From a virus: a stretch of 39,941 nt of DNA. The notes beneath the pieces were generated by a model that saw only the letters and a list, made by a program, of their open reading frames with translations, made no database searches and was not told the DNA's origin. The first letter of the stretch is position 1; every line of letters begins with the position of its first letter. Below are positions 1-8,845 of this stretch, in pieces. The stretch spans positions 1-39,941 of the IMG/VR virus record IMGVR_UViG_3300038696_000046, one strand, 5' to 3'. The position numbers and the translations under genes are program-made.

Positions 1-291
1 CCTGATGCGTTTATACGCATTCTTTCAGTGCCGCCAGTGTCGAATATTTGGTTAATTACGTTTGCACTAGACCCATAAAAAATACTGCCACCTGCGTAAG
101 TATCTATAGGACCAACAAAGAAATCGTTAGTAGGGTTAAGCCCTAGTACTCTAGGTGTCCCGCCACCGTTATCTGTTGCGCGTATGTACTGCGCATTGCC
201 AGACATGAGAGCATCACCGCTAAAGCGTATCGACCCTGCAACGTCTAGCTTGTCACTAGGACTAGTAGTACCAATACCAACGTTGCCTGAT
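1..291 (-). repeat. 95-residue tail-fibre module, copy B (pair with 39651-39941)
   Basis: This segment aligns without gaps to 39651-39941, with 12 mismatches in 291 bases (95.9% identity). If the window is circular the copies are tandem with a period of 285 nt (95 codons). Nine of the 12 differences fall in seven altered codons between 134 and 215, and only three (72, 141, 267) are silent. It lies in the open tail-fibre frame, so it is not a genome-end repeat. Confidence 0.9.
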
Positions 292-2450
292 GCGCGTATA
301 CGTAACCTTTCTGTAATTGTGCCTGATAACGTAGTCGCAAAAGCTAAACCCCCGTTACTTGTAGAGTTTTCATTAATCCCCGCGATATACCCCACGTTAT
401 CAACTTGATTTTGAAAATATAGATAGGTACTAGGGCTGAACGTAGTATTTCGTCCTTTTAGAGTAATCCCAGAAGTCGTTGTCGAATTAGAGTCTATAGT
501 AACTTCAGTACCGCTAATAGCGCCGTTATTGCCTGTGTTACTAGTGCCAATACCAACGTTTCCTGATGCGTCTATGCGCATTCTTTCTGAACCGTTAGCA
601 AGAAAGCGTAATGAGTCGTCAAAATTTGGGTATATAATACCACCTGCAAACGAGTCATTCACGTCACCAAATGCAATGCCAGAAATGGAATTTGTGGCTG
701 AGCTTATAGTAATTCCTGCGTTTGAAGAACTCTCAACATGTAAGTCATCGTAATTTGCATTTGGTGTTGCTCCCGATGAACCATTAGCAACATTTAATCT
801 AGCGTCTGGGCTGGACGTACCAATACCTACGTTACCCGATGCGTTTATACGAATTCTTTCACTTGCGCCAGTAGCAAACGCCACTGTGTCTGACGCAGGG
901 AAAAACAAGCCTGTGTTCGAGTCACCAGATGTACGTAGTGCAGGCAAAGCCGCAGTGCCAGTGGGTATTCTAACTTGCCCTGTAAAATTAGGGTCTGCTA
1001 CATCCGCTTTTAAGTTTAACGAAGCAACTGTTGCCGCTTGTCGCCATGCAGACCATGTTGGGTTGCTTGGTGTGTTGCCGCTACTTCCGCGAGAAAATGA
1101 ACTACCGTCTATACCGATAAAGCGTTGCGTAAACTGAGACTGCGATACACTGTACACCTGATGTATTACCACACCTGTTACCGAAGAAGGTTTATTAGTT
1201 GTTGTACCGATGGCGCGATAAAAGCCTGTTTCAACACCTTCTGCGTTATTCAAACTTGTCTGAGGATAATTAACGCCATCAAAAAAACCTAAGCCAAAAG
1301 CGCCCACCGTTAATAATCGCCCTGCTGTGGCATCCAGAGCGCTCGTCTGTACGTCTGCACCAAACGCTGTGCCTCTTGTTTCAAGTAAATTAGTGTTGGT
1401 ATCAACCTCACCATTTAATGCGCTTAAATCCCCTGTAAGACCGCTTATGTCACTCGTGTTTGTATCGGTATTAGCATCCACTTCATCAATAGCGGTTTGC
1501 ACATCATTGGCAGTAAGACCGCTTATTGAGTTGTTGTAGCTAATAGAACTGGCTTGCGTAACCTGCGCGATTAAATCAAAGTTGCCAGTATCCCCGTTAT
1601 AGATGATTTGCTCACCTACGTTAACAAGTGTAGGTGTAGGCGCTCCCCCCGCTTGAGATACGGTAATAGTACCCGCTACCGCAATAACGTATAAATCGCC
1701 GTTCTGTGGTGTTGGGGGTAGCGAAGCGTTTCCGCCAGATACATCTAACTGCCCACGGTAGACCACTGAGCTAGGCAAGTTGTTAATTAGCGACACTATT
1801 TCATCTAGCGCGCCCTGCCCCGTAGTAGAAACAAGCCCACTGCTAACATTGTCATATACAACGAACTGCGCATCAGCAATAGACACCCAGTTATTCGCGC
1901 CGTCGGTAGACGGTTGGTTGCCTAAGTTATCTGCAACTACGCTTTTATATAGCGCTCCGTCGTCGATTACTAAATCATTTGCGGCAAACGGTTGAGCGGC
2001 GTTCCAAAATTTTATTTGTGATATTTCAGTCCAAAAGGCGTTATCCCCTGCGTTCAGCGTGGGGTCGTTACCTTCGTTCTGGTTAACAAGTGATATATAC
2101 GCCTTACTATTTGCGCCAAACACAATATCGTTTTGCGCATATACAATATTAGAGTCCCAGATGTTAAACGAACCTAACGAATTAGAATTACCAACAGGGT
2201 CGATGTCAAACAACTGGTTACCGTCAGCATCATGTAGTACCGCACGCGCCGACTGGCTATAGAATATGTTTGGCACTTCACCACGACTACCCAATATAAC
2301 AGGGTTCGCAATGTTAATAGTAAGATTAACATCGGCGAAAATAGCCAACGGGATGTTAGTACCACTTTCAAAAAACGAAAGTTCACCACCTGCCGCAAGG
2401 TCGCCGTTTTCTAATATGTACTGCGGTACTGGGTTTATGTAACGGGTCAT
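1..2450 (-). CDS. Tail fibre / receptor-binding protein, N-terminal two thirds (continues at 39941)
   Basis: This virion appendage protein should bind the host surface. It starts at ATG 2450 behind an AGGAAG ribosome site, overlaps the preceding stop, and stays open to base 1. Residues 1-90 resemble a P22-type head-binding domain (NPQYxxxNGxxAxGGxLxFFESGT pattern, then DADGNxLF). Residues 98-143 and 147-191 are two repeats with the look of small carbohydrate-binding (CBM5/12-like) modules (xNDIVFGANSKAY, then ANDLVIDDGALYKS, each ending in W). Residues about 385-470 resemble a pyocin-knob domain (ETGFYRAIG to WSAWRQ). From about residue 515 come repeats ending ASGNVGIGT. The frame continues at 39941-38831, for a total of about 1185 aa. 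Domain names are from memory of the families; the join across the window ends is inferred. Confidence 0.88.
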   Translation of the reverse strand, partial: MTRYINPVPQYILENGDLAAGGELSFFESGTNIPLAIFADVNLTINIANPVILGSRGEVPNIFYSQSARAVLHDADGNQLFDIDPVGNSNSLGSFNIWDSNIVYAQNDIVFGANSKAYISLVNQNEGNDPTLNAGDNAFWTEISQIKFWNAAQPFAANDLVIDDGALYKSVVADNLGNQPSTDGANNWVSIADAQFVVYDNVSSGLVSTTGQGALDEIVSLINNLPSSVVYRGQLDVSGGNASLPPTPQNGDLYVIAVAGTITVSQAGGAPTPTLVNVGEQIIYNGDTGNFDLIAQVTQASSISYNNSISGLTANDVQTAIDEVDANTDTNTSDISGLTGDLSALNGEVDTNTNLLETRGTAFGADVQTSALDATAGRLLTVGAFGLGFFDGVNYPQTSLNNAEGVETGFYRAIGTTTNKPSSVTGVVIHQVYSVSQSQFTQRFIGIDGSSFSRGSSGNTPSNPTWSAWRQAATVASLNLKADVADPNFTGQVRIPTGTAALPALRTSGDSNTGLFFPASDTVAFATGASERIRINASGNVGIGTSSPDARLNVANGSSGATPNANYDDLHVESSSNAGITISSATNSISGIAFGDVNDSFAGGIIYPNFDDSLRFLANGSERMRIDASGNVGIGTSNTGNNGAISGTEVTIDSNSTTTSGITLKGRNTTFSPSTYLYFQNQVDNVGYIAGINENSTSNGGLAFATTLSGTITERLRIRASGNVGIGTTSPSDKLDVAGSIRFSGDALMSGNAQYIRATDNGGGTPRVLGLNPTNDFFVGPIDTYAGGSIFYGSSANVINQIFDTGGTERMRINAS
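260..870 (-). repeat. Dispersed ERMRIxASGNVGIGT boxes in the tail fibre
   Basis: A block of about 45 nt encoding ER(M/I/L)RIxASGxVGIGT recurs at about 271-311, 547-592 and 817-862. It also occurs at 39391-39440 and 39631-39680 and across the window join, giving six copies. Such boxes separate variable segments in many phage fibres and give homology for recombination between modules. The conservation is visible at both DNA and protein level. Confidence 0.85.
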
Positions 2451-4327
2451 TGTTGTTCTTCCTCTTGTTCCGCCTCGTTCATACTAGGCGTAGCTGTTGC
2501 GGTTAAGGCGCTATTCACAAATCGAATGCCCCTAGCTTCCTGTATGGCTTCTTTTTGCAGTTTAGCACCTGTACGCTCTATTTCATCTAAATTCACGCGG
2601 GGGTCTGCTAAGTATTTAGCAAGTACATCGGAGCGGCGTTTGCCCTGCGGCACGTTTTTTAGGTACGTTCTAATGATTTCATCACCGTTCCCGCCCGTCA
2701 GTAGTTTTTCACGCACTAAAGCGGCGGCTCGTATATTCGACTTGTCGCCTTTAAACAACTGCTCTGCAATTGCCCGTGTAGGGGATATAATAGCAATTTT
2801 ACGCAAGCTCGCACTGAACGCCCTGCCGAATTTAGCGGTGTTAACTGCGGCATCTGTGGGGGTGGTGCGTAAAAAACCAAACAAACGCAATACTTTGCTT
2901 TCTTCTGGTAAACCTTTTAAGTTAATGATGTTACGCATATCATCAGCAACGCCTTTATAAAAACCCTTTTTTATGTCAGCGTCGAGAATGTTGGTAAACG
3001 ATGAGGCTATGTTTTTTAGCCTATCTTTTTCGGGCGCGTTAGCCGCTTTTTGGAATACCTCGTCAATGTCTCTAGCCTGAATAATGTTGCCGCTCAATTT
3101 ACGTGCTAACCTAAGTTTTTCTTTGGCTTGCTCGGTGATTTTCGCGGGTGACCCATCGGGAGCTATTAGCCTATTCCTTGCTGTTTCAGTACCTATGAAA
3201 TTATCTAACGCTCTAGCCGCTTCGGTAGCCGCCGTAACTTTATCCCCGTTAGTGTAATCTAGGTTATCGAAAAGCATACGCTTTTCAGCCTCAATAGTAC
3301 CAACGCTCTCATTGTTAAGCCTACCCCCACCACCTTCTAACCGTATAAACGGGTTACGTCTTCTAGTGCCTTGCATAGTTTCTGCAATTTGTGCATCGGT
3401 TAAATTAGTATTTTTACGTAACTGTTCTTCGACATACCCCGCCGCTTCTTGCATAGTTCCGCTTCTAAACTTAAAGCCATCGTTGTTTAATTCTTCGTAT
3501 AAACCGTTTCTAATTTTCCTAGCTTTTTTCATAACCTCACCACCTACCGCTAGCGAAGCATCGTTAACCATTTTATCTTTAGGTTTTTTATTAACGCGCA
3601 TACCTTTAGGGCGGTAAAAACCCCCCGCCGTATCAAGTAATAACTCAGGCGCGGCAAATAACCCCTCGGCTAGCACACGACTACCAAGATAGTCAGCCGT
3701 TGCATCTTCGACTTGGGTTATCTTACCTACCGCAGTTTCCACTAACTTATCTGCGCCTGTGTTTTGTAGCGCCGCTTGCATACCATCTTTAAGCTGTTTT
3801 TGTATCGCTTTGCCCGACTCCGTTCGTGGCTCATAATCAAACACGTTTCTAAACTTTTGTTGCGCTTCAAGCACCTTTTCGTCGCTGATTCCCGCCACTT
3901 CCTGTATATATCTTGGGAGCGGTAGCGCCGAACCTACTTTAGATGCGTTCGTTAGAAAATCACCAGCCGTATTTACGCCTAAGTCCAATACGTTTTCTAA
4001 AGTACCAATAAAGCCGTCTATACTGGTTTCTTCATTGACAAAATTACCTATTGCCGCGTTCTTTAGAACCTCGGCGCTAAGTTTGGCTTTATCACCTAAT
4101 GACGCCAAATCTTGCGCCACGGGCGTAGGTTGGTTAGGGTCAACTTGCGGTGCAGGATCGGGAGCAGGTTGCGGTGCAGGCTCGGGAGCAGGTTGCGGTG
4201 CAGGCTCGGGAGCAGGTTGCGTATCTAACGACTTAATTCTCTGGGCAAACATCTCAGCCGCACGTTTATCACCCTTATTGTGCGCCGCTACCAACGCCTT
4301 TTTTAACTTTTCACGCTCATTCATCAT
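2447..4327 (-). CDS. Ejection (internal virion) protein, P22 gp16 position
   Basis: This 626-aa protein is the last of the ejection-protein series before the tail fibre, as gp16 is in P22 (609 aa). P22 ejection proteins leave the capsid with the DNA and help it cross the envelope. The start is the first of two adjacent ATGs at 4327, overlapping the previous stop by 4 nt; its own stop overlaps the fibre ATG. Residues about 35-70 are a Pro/Ala linker built from repeated PAPEPAPQ units. The rest is mainly helical and charged, with glycine-alanine patches (for example VLAEGLFAAPELLLDTAGGF) that could touch membrane. The C terminus is acidic (EAEQEEEQQ). I see no catalytic motif. Assignment rests on gene order and size rather than recognised similarity. 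Confidence 0.6.
   Translation of the reverse strand: MMNEREKLKKALVAAHNKGDKRAAEMFAQRIKSLDTQPAPEPAPQPAPEPAPQPAPDPAPQVDPNQPTPVAQDLASLGDKAKLSAEVLKNAAIGNFVNEETSIDGFIGTLENVLDLGVNTAGDFLTNASKVGSALPLPRYIQEVAGISDEKVLEAQQKFRNVFDYEPRTESGKAIQKQLKDGMQAALQNTGADKLVETAVGKITQVEDATADYLGSRVLAEGLFAAPELLLDTAGGFYRPKGMRVNKKPKDKMVNDASLAVGGEVMKKARKIRNGLYEELNNDGFKFRSGTMQEAAGYVEEQLRKNTNLTDAQIAETMQGTRRRNPFIRLEGGGGRLNNESVGTIEAEKRMLFDNLDYTNGDKVTAATEAARALDNFIGTETARNRLIAPDGSPAKITEQAKEKLRLARKLSGNIIQARDIDEVFQKAANAPEKDRLKNIASSFTNILDADIKKGFYKGVADDMRNIINLKGLPEESKVLRLFGFLRTTPTDAAVNTAKFGRAFSASLRKIAIISPTRAIAEQLFKGDKSNIRAAALVREKLLTGGNGDEIIRTYLKNVPQGKRRSDVLAKYLADPRVNLDEIERTGAKLQKEAIQEARGIRFVNSALTATATPSMNEAEQEEEQQ
4146..4220 (-). repeat. 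24-nt tandem repeat coding a PAPEPAPQ linker
   Basis: About three copies of a 24-nt unit (core ggttgcggtgcaggctcggg on the plus strand) encode alternating Pro-Ala dipeptides in the N-terminal linker of the 626-aa ejection protein. Copy number could vary by slippage. Confidence 0.85.
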
Positions 4328-5640
4328 GACACCCCATACTGACTTAATATTTCGTCCTCGCTTCTATCATCGTCATTGTTTGGGTTGCTATTTTGACGCG
4401 CTTCTTCTGATTTTTTAGCTGTCTCAATTTCGGCATTAACTTTTTTATTTCTACGAAGCATAAATTTTCTAAATGTGTCGCCTTTTTTAAGCTCAACACC
4501 GTCTACAATAGTGTTCACTTTAGACACTGACATACCCCGCCCTTGCTCAATAAACTGGGCTTCTAAAGATTGTCTCATTGCCGCCGCTTGCGCTGTTCTT
4601 GAGTACGCATCAAACCAATCAGCAAGTAACTCAGGATTGTCGTATGCTTTGGGGAAACCTGCCGCTATCAATCTTATGTCTGCATCAGATGCAATACCTG
4701 CGGGTAAGCTGTTAACAATTTCGGTGTTTTGAAATTTAGTAATGTTTTTACGTAAAAATTCTTTAGGTGTTTGCTCACCTAAAAAGCCCCTAAACGCACC
4801 TTCTGCGACAGCAAAAAACCCATCTTCACTTAGTGAATTACCTAGTAGCCCACTATCGGGTAGTTGCTCTCGTACTTGAGTAGCTAATCTTGCTGATGTA
4901 CCCGCCGCTTGTGTACTTGCCCTAGAACCGTCAACGCCCTGTTTTATGAGTACGTTAGCTTCTTTACTTAAAGGCGGTAAATCTCTGAACTGGTCTATAG
5001 TTTCGAAGTTATTACCCGTATATTCACGCCTAATTGTGCCATCACTTTTATTAAATACGTTAAAATACTGTTCGCCGTTTTTATCAAAGAACGTGTTGTT
5101 AGAGTCGAAGTCTAGCTCGTCGGGGTCTGGTGGAGTAATATACCCCCCAATCTCGCCTAACTCCATGCCCAGCTCTAAGGATTTACCCCACTTTTCTTTA
5201 TCGCCACTGTTAAGGGCTTCCATTAGCATACCTGTTTCGCGGTTATCCATACCGTTCATACGCAACATAGCATCCCGTTGTGCTATGGTTGTAGCGGCTT
5301 CATTAAACATGCCGTTATCGTTAAGTACCTTAGCTTCATAGATAGTATCGAACAAACTCTGTTGCTGTTCGGCGTTCATCTTAGTGTCAAGTTCTCTCAA
5401 GTCATTTAGCTTACGAGCGTCTATAGCCGCAATGTTACGGTCTAAGTTAGCCGTGTTAGCTTTAGGATTAGAAGCTAGCATGTCATTACGTTGTTGCATC
5501 AGCCTGTCTATACGTTCTTTCTCTTTCTGCTGTTGCTCAATCTGACCTTGACGCGCCTGATTCAGTTCACGCGCTGACTTTGCTTCAAGCGCCCCGCCCA
5601 CGTCTACATTAAGACCGTTTATGTCATAGTTAAATTGCAT
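4324..5640 (-). CDS. Ejection (internal virion) protein, P22 gp20 position
   Basis: This 438-aa protein sits where gp20 (471 aa) lies in P22. The ATG at 5640 overlaps the end of the 736-aa gene and is preceded by AGGTG, so translation is probably coupled. The N-terminal 120 residues are rich in Gln, Glu, Lys and Arg with heptad-like spacing (RQGQIEQQQKEKERIDRLMQ) and should form a coiled coil. The middle is mixed, and the C terminus is charged and ends in an Asn/Asp-rich stretch. No enzyme motif is visible. A role in DNA delivery is inferred from position, size and composition only. Confidence 0.55.
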   Translation of the reverse strand: MQFNYDINGLNVDVGGALEAKSARELNQARQGQIEQQQKEKERIDRLMQQRNDMLASNPKANTANLDRNIAAIDARKLNDLRELDTKMNAEQQQSLFDTIYEAKVLNDNGMFNEAATTIAQRDAMLRMNGMDNRETGMLMEALNSGDKEKWGKSLELGMELGEIGGYITPPDPDELDFDSNNTFFDKNGEQYFNVFNKSDGTIRREYTGNNFETIDQFRDLPPLSKEANVLIKQGVDGSRASTQAAGTSARLATQVREQLPDSGLLGNSLSEDGFFAVAEGAFRGFLGEQTPKEFLRKNITKFQNTEIVNSLPAGIASDADIRLIAAGFPKAYDNPELLADWFDAYSRTAQAAAMRQSLEAQFIEQGRGMSVSKVNTIVDGVELKKGDTFRKFMLRRNKKVNAEIETAKKSEEARQNSNPNNDDDRSEDEILSQYGVS

Positions 5641-7840
5641 TTAACACCTCACGATAATTGACCATATCATAGCCGTTCGAGTGAGTGACAACTGCGCTAG
5701 GTAACACTTTTCTGACTTCATCAGCCATGAAACCTAAACCACCGCCTGCACCGCTTACCCAATCCCACGTATATATGCCTAAGCTACCTTTTTTACCAAC
5801 TTTTTTCACGTTAGTTTTTAGCCTGCGGTCAGAAAAAAGAGAAAGCCCCGCACTAATACCCGTACTTAACGTGTTGTTTATAGCGTTTGCCTGACCTGTG
5901 ATACCCGCCGCGTTAGCCGCACCGATTTGGTTCTGCATGTTAGCAAGCGCACTACCTTGACCTGTAGCCAAGTTAGCCAGTAGCGTAGCAAGTTGCATTT
6001 GTTGCCCTGCCTCTTGACCGCCCAACCCTTGTAAGAGATTAGCCACGTTATTGCTAAATCCGCCGATTTGACCCGCAAACTGCTGACCCAATTGGTTCTG
6101 TAAGTTAGCCATGTTCGCGCCTTGCTGACCAAGTTGACCTGCAATTTGCTCACCTGCTCTAGTTCTGCCAGAAGCTACCTGCTGACCAATGCTGGATGCT
6201 AAATTAGCACCTTGCTGACCTGCGTTGTTAAAGACGTTCGCGCCCTGACCGCCAAGTTGCGCCGCTAAGCCTGCTTGCTGTTGCAATGCACTGCTTGCAC
6301 CCTGTGCGGCGTTCATACCGAGTTGTGCTTGTTGCTGACCAATCTGGTTGTTAAAGTCTGCGCCTGCAATACCTAACTGTTGATTTAGGTTCGCGCCTGC
6401 CGTGCCTAAATTACTTTGCAACCCTGCACCCGCCTGTTGTAGACCTGCGGCGGTTTCTCCTAACCTACCTGCGAGTTGTGCGCCCTGACCGCCTAGTGAT
6501 TGCACTAAGTTAGCGCCCGCCTGACCCATTTGACCTTGTAGCCCTGCTTGTTGTGCGCCGATTTGTGCGCCAGCCTGTCCTAAGTTGGACTGAATACCCG
6601 CTTGTTGTGCGCCAAGTTGCGCCCCTGCCTGTCCTAAGTTGGACTGAATACCCGCTTGTTGTGCGCCAAGTTGCGCCCCTGCACGACCTAAATCAGCTTG
6701 TTGTTGTGCGGTTGAACCAATGACGTTAGAGCCTAGCTGACCGCGCTGACCTTCCATATTGGCAATTTGCCCTGCGGCTTGCTGACCCTGCTGTGCTAAA
6801 CCTGATAGACGGTTAAACGCAGTGTCAAAACGTTGTGATGCTAAACCCTGACCGAATCTAGTTAGGTCGCGCATGACCTCACCACCACCAAGACCGCCTG
6901 TTGCGGCGGCGTTAGCGAGTAGCTCTTGACGCCCTTGGTCACGTATAAAGTCAAACTCAGGACTGTTCATAGTACTATTAATGGCTTGCTGTTGGGCTTC
7001 ACCACCCAAAGCACCGCTTAGAGCGGCACGTTGTTGTGCCGCCCCTTGCGCGCCTGTGACAGACTGGGACAGCGCATTTACCCCAGTGTCAAAGCCTTGA
7101 TTTAACTGATTAAGCTGTTGTTGTTGAGCGCCGCCTAATAATCCAGTTGCATCGTTTATACGTTGCTGTGCGTTGCCAAACGACTGATTAACATTACCGC
7201 CTGTCTGATTTAGCTGTTGCTGTGCGTTGCCAAACGACTGATTAACATTACCGCCTGTCTGATTTAGCTGTTGCTGTGCGTTGCCAAACGACTGATTAGC
7301 CCCGCCTAAACCCTGCTGTAGTTGATTAAGCCCCTGCTGTTGCGCCCCTGCTAACTGACCGATACCCATAGCTGTACCCGCCCTCGCTTGGGCTGTACCT
7401 TGGTTTATACGGTTCATAAGCTGTTGGTTAGCCGCGCTTAAATTACCCTGAGCGCCCATGCGTGCGCTGTTCAATATCTGCATAGCGCGATTGTTGCCTG
7501 CGCCGAGTGCTTGCTGACCCATTGCATTCGCTTGATTGAAGCCTTGCTGTGCTTGAGAAGTAGCAAATTGTTGCTGTTGGTTCGCCATGCCTAACTGACC
7601 AAGCGCTCCTTGCGTACCCTGTTGCAATGCTTGTAGCCCGCCGCCTAACGCACCCTGTAATGCCGCTTCGCTACCCGCAAGCCCGTACTGTTGTGTAGGC
7701 TGTTGTTGTGTAGGCTGTTGTTGCGTTTGCGGCATTACATCCTGCCTTTGATTAACAGGATTAGGTCGTTTTTGTGCGCCTGTCTGCATTAACATTTTGT
7801 TTGGGTTGTTCATACCCATATTTCCTACGGGGATAGCCAT
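5630..7840 (-). CDS. Gln/Ala/Gly-rich 18-residue-repeat virion protein with C-terminal peptidase S74-like domain
   Basis: This 736-aa protein has low-complexity Gln/Ala/Gly/Asn sequence from about residue 40 to 660. It contains runs with an 18-residue period, such as NQSFGNAQQQLNQTGGNV and LGQAGAQLGAQQAGIQSN. Eighteen residues equal five helical turns, so a long helical stalk or bundle is likely. The last 67 residues start SDRRLKTNV and contain GFMADEV and the VNYREVLNAI end. This matches a short intramolecular-chaperone (peptidase S74) domain, with Ser and Lys five apart as in the self-cleaving Ser-Lys dyad. S74 domains normally end trimeric tail fibres and spikes. Here the domain ends a protein in the ejection-protein cluster (gp7 region). 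It could be an internal protein or a misplaced fibre-like stalk. The S74 call is good; the role is uncertain. Confidence 0.75.
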   Translation of the reverse strand: MAIPVGNMGMNNPNKMLMQTGAQKRPNPVNQRQDVMPQTQQQPTQQQPTQQYGLAGSEAALQGALGGGLQALQQGTQGALGQLGMANQQQQFATSQAQQGFNQANAMGQQALGAGNNRAMQILNSARMGAQGNLSAANQQLMNRINQGTAQARAGTAMGIGQLAGAQQQGLNQLQQGLGGANQSFGNAQQQLNQTGGNVNQSFGNAQQQLNQTGGNVNQSFGNAQQRINDATGLLGGAQQQQLNQLNQGFDTGVNALSQSVTGAQGAAQQRAALSGALGGEAQQQAINSTMNSPEFDFIRDQGRQELLANAAATGGLGGGEVMRDLTRFGQGLASQRFDTAFNRLSGLAQQGQQAAGQIANMEGQRGQLGSNVIGSTAQQQADLGRAGAQLGAQQAGIQSNLGQAGAQLGAQQAGIQSNLGQAGAQIGAQQAGLQGQMGQAGANLVQSLGGQGAQLAGRLGETAAGLQQAGAGLQSNLGTAGANLNQQLGIAGADFNNQIGQQQAQLGMNAAQGASSALQQQAGLAAQLGGQGANVFNNAGQQGANLASSIGQQVASGRTRAGEQIAGQLGQQGANMANLQNQLGQQFAGQIGGFSNNVANLLQGLGGQEAGQQMQLATLLANLATGQGSALANMQNQIGAANAAGITGQANAINNTLSTGISAGLSLFSDRRLKTNVKKVGKKGSLGIYTWDWVSGAGGGLGFMADEVRKVLPSAVVTHSNGYDMVNYREVLNAI
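6581..6688 (-). repeat. 54-nt tandem repeat (18 residues), array 1
   Basis: Nearly exact 54-nt units begin at 6581 and 6635, with a degenerate continuation on both sides, encoding LGQAGAQLGAQQAGIQSN. The period is the same as in the second array near 7163-7300, showing that the whole protein was built by 18-codon duplications. Confidence 0.9.
7163..7300 (-). repeat. 54-nt tandem repeat (18 residues), array 2
   Basis: Units starting at 7163, 7217 and 7271 are almost identical and encode NQSFGNAQQQLNQTGGNV-type repeats. Near-identity at DNA level suggests recent duplication, or an expansion kept uniform by recombination. Confidence 0.92.
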
Positions 7841-7842
7841 AA

Positions 7843-8379
7843 TTATTGCCTCCGTATGTTAGGGTTGAAAATGTTAGATCGCATACCCCCTAAAGAACCG
7901 CCGTTAAATCCCTGCAACATATTTGATATATTATTTGGGTCAAAGTTTGCTTGAGAACCCCCCATGCCTTGCGTGGGTGATTGCGGTTGTTCTGAACTGT
8001 ATATATCTGGCATACCACTCAAAAAAGAAGAAGCGTCAAAGTTTATACCCTGCGGCTGTAATGCGCCGTAGTCTACTGAGTTGCCTAAGATGGCGTTAGC
8101 TTGTTGGGGTGCTAACCCTGCTAACATACTTTGCGCGTTCATATTCCCTTGACCAAGAACGTCTAGCATAGGTGTAAACGCTCCGCCCATAACATCAAGT
8201 GACTGCTGACTACGCTGTTGCAAAGACTGCTCTGCTTGGTCGAATCTAGGCAATATTTCGGCTTTCGCTTCTTGCGTGCCTCTCCTAAACTCTTCCATAG
8301 CCCTGTTGGTAGCATCCGTTTGCGCTCTTGCCGCATCTTTTGCCGAGCCGCCAAATACCGCGTCAAATACACTACTCAT
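7843..8379 (-). CDS. Putative internal virion/ejection protein, 178 aa
   Basis: This small protein directly precedes the 736-aa repeat protein and overlaps the GNAT-like gene by 8 nt. Its ATG at 8379 follows GGGGTATAAACA. It opens MSSVFDAVFGGSAKDAARAQ, a glycine/alanine segment followed by an amphipathic helical region rich in Gln and Arg (residues 20-70). The rest is Asn/Gln/Gly/Ser-rich (FDPNNISNMLQGFNGGS). The opening resembles N termini of podovirus DNA-transfer proteins, which may insert in membrane. No catalytic motif is visible. The ejection-protein call is by position (P22 gp7 region) and composition. Confidence 0.5.
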   Translation of the reverse strand: MSSVFDAVFGGSAKDAARAQTDATNRAMEEFRRGTQEAKAEILPRFDQAEQSLQQRSQQSLDVMGGAFTPMLDVLGQGNMNAQSMLAGLAPQQANAILGNSVDYGALQPQGINFDASSFLSGMPDIYSSEQPQSPTQGMGGSQANFDPNNISNMLQGFNGGSLGGMRSNIFNPNIRRQ

Positions 8380-8845
8380 TGTTTATACCCCTTTCAAAAA
8401 GTACCATGTCTTGATACTTACCATCTAATTTAAACCCGTTGCTGTAGCGCCCAACTTCTTTAAAGCCCATTTTTAAGGCGAAGATGCGTGCATAGCGTTT
8501 TTCTGCGGGGATGTTAGTTATCAAAGTTTGGTACATATCGCTTGGTGCGACTTCTTTAACCCAAGCTATCGCTGTGGCAACTAACTTCTCGCTCAAATTT
8601 CTATTTGGCTTAGGTATGAAGGGGTGTATTTCGAGTAAACTTTGATTAAAAGGTTTAAACTGTACCGCGCCCAACGCAAAACCATTTCTGCCAATTACTA
8701 ACCAACAATCCTTATGCGGGTCTATCGAAGCCGTTATAACATCATCACTTGTGTTATCTTCGGCTATGTCGTTTATACAGGCTAACACAAAAGACTTTAA
8801 CTCGCTTGCGCTAAAACTTCTCGCCGCTACTAGACTAACTCCCAT
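8372..8845 (-). CDS. GNAT-fold acetyltransferase-like protein
   Basis: This 157-aa protein has the strand-helix order of a GNAT domain. An early segment (residues 45-60) reads CWLVIGRNGFALGAVQFKP. It is followed by LLEIHPFIPKPNR, where strand 4 and the CoA-binding loop would be, then a helix SEKLVATAIAWVKE. The C-terminal part (RYARIFALKMGFKEVGRY) is the usual GNAT end. The CoA pyrophosphate loop lacks a clean RxxGxG/A, so activity is doubtful. GNAT-like genes occur beside internal virion protein genes in several podoviruses. Here it holds the slot of P22 gp14. Its start overlaps the 85-aa gene and its end overlaps the next gene, so it is translated as part of the virion operon. Confidence 0.6.
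   Translation of the reverse strand: MGVSLVAARSFSASELKSFVLACINDIAEDNTSDDVITASIDPHKDCWLVIGRNGFALGAVQFKPFNQSLLEIHPFIPKPNRNLSEKLVATAIAWVKEVAPSDMYQTLITNIPAEKRYARIFALKMGFKEVGRYSNGFKLDGKYQDMVLFERGINNE

Noticed and set aside
1-291. Direct terminal repeat marking true genome ends
   Set aside because: The copies differ at 12 positions and lie inside one open tail-fibre frame; true terminal repeats are identical.
2526-2960. Plus-strand frame of 144 aa in the 626-aa gene
   Set aside because: Shadow frame with no ribosome site; the minus-strand gene fits the operon.
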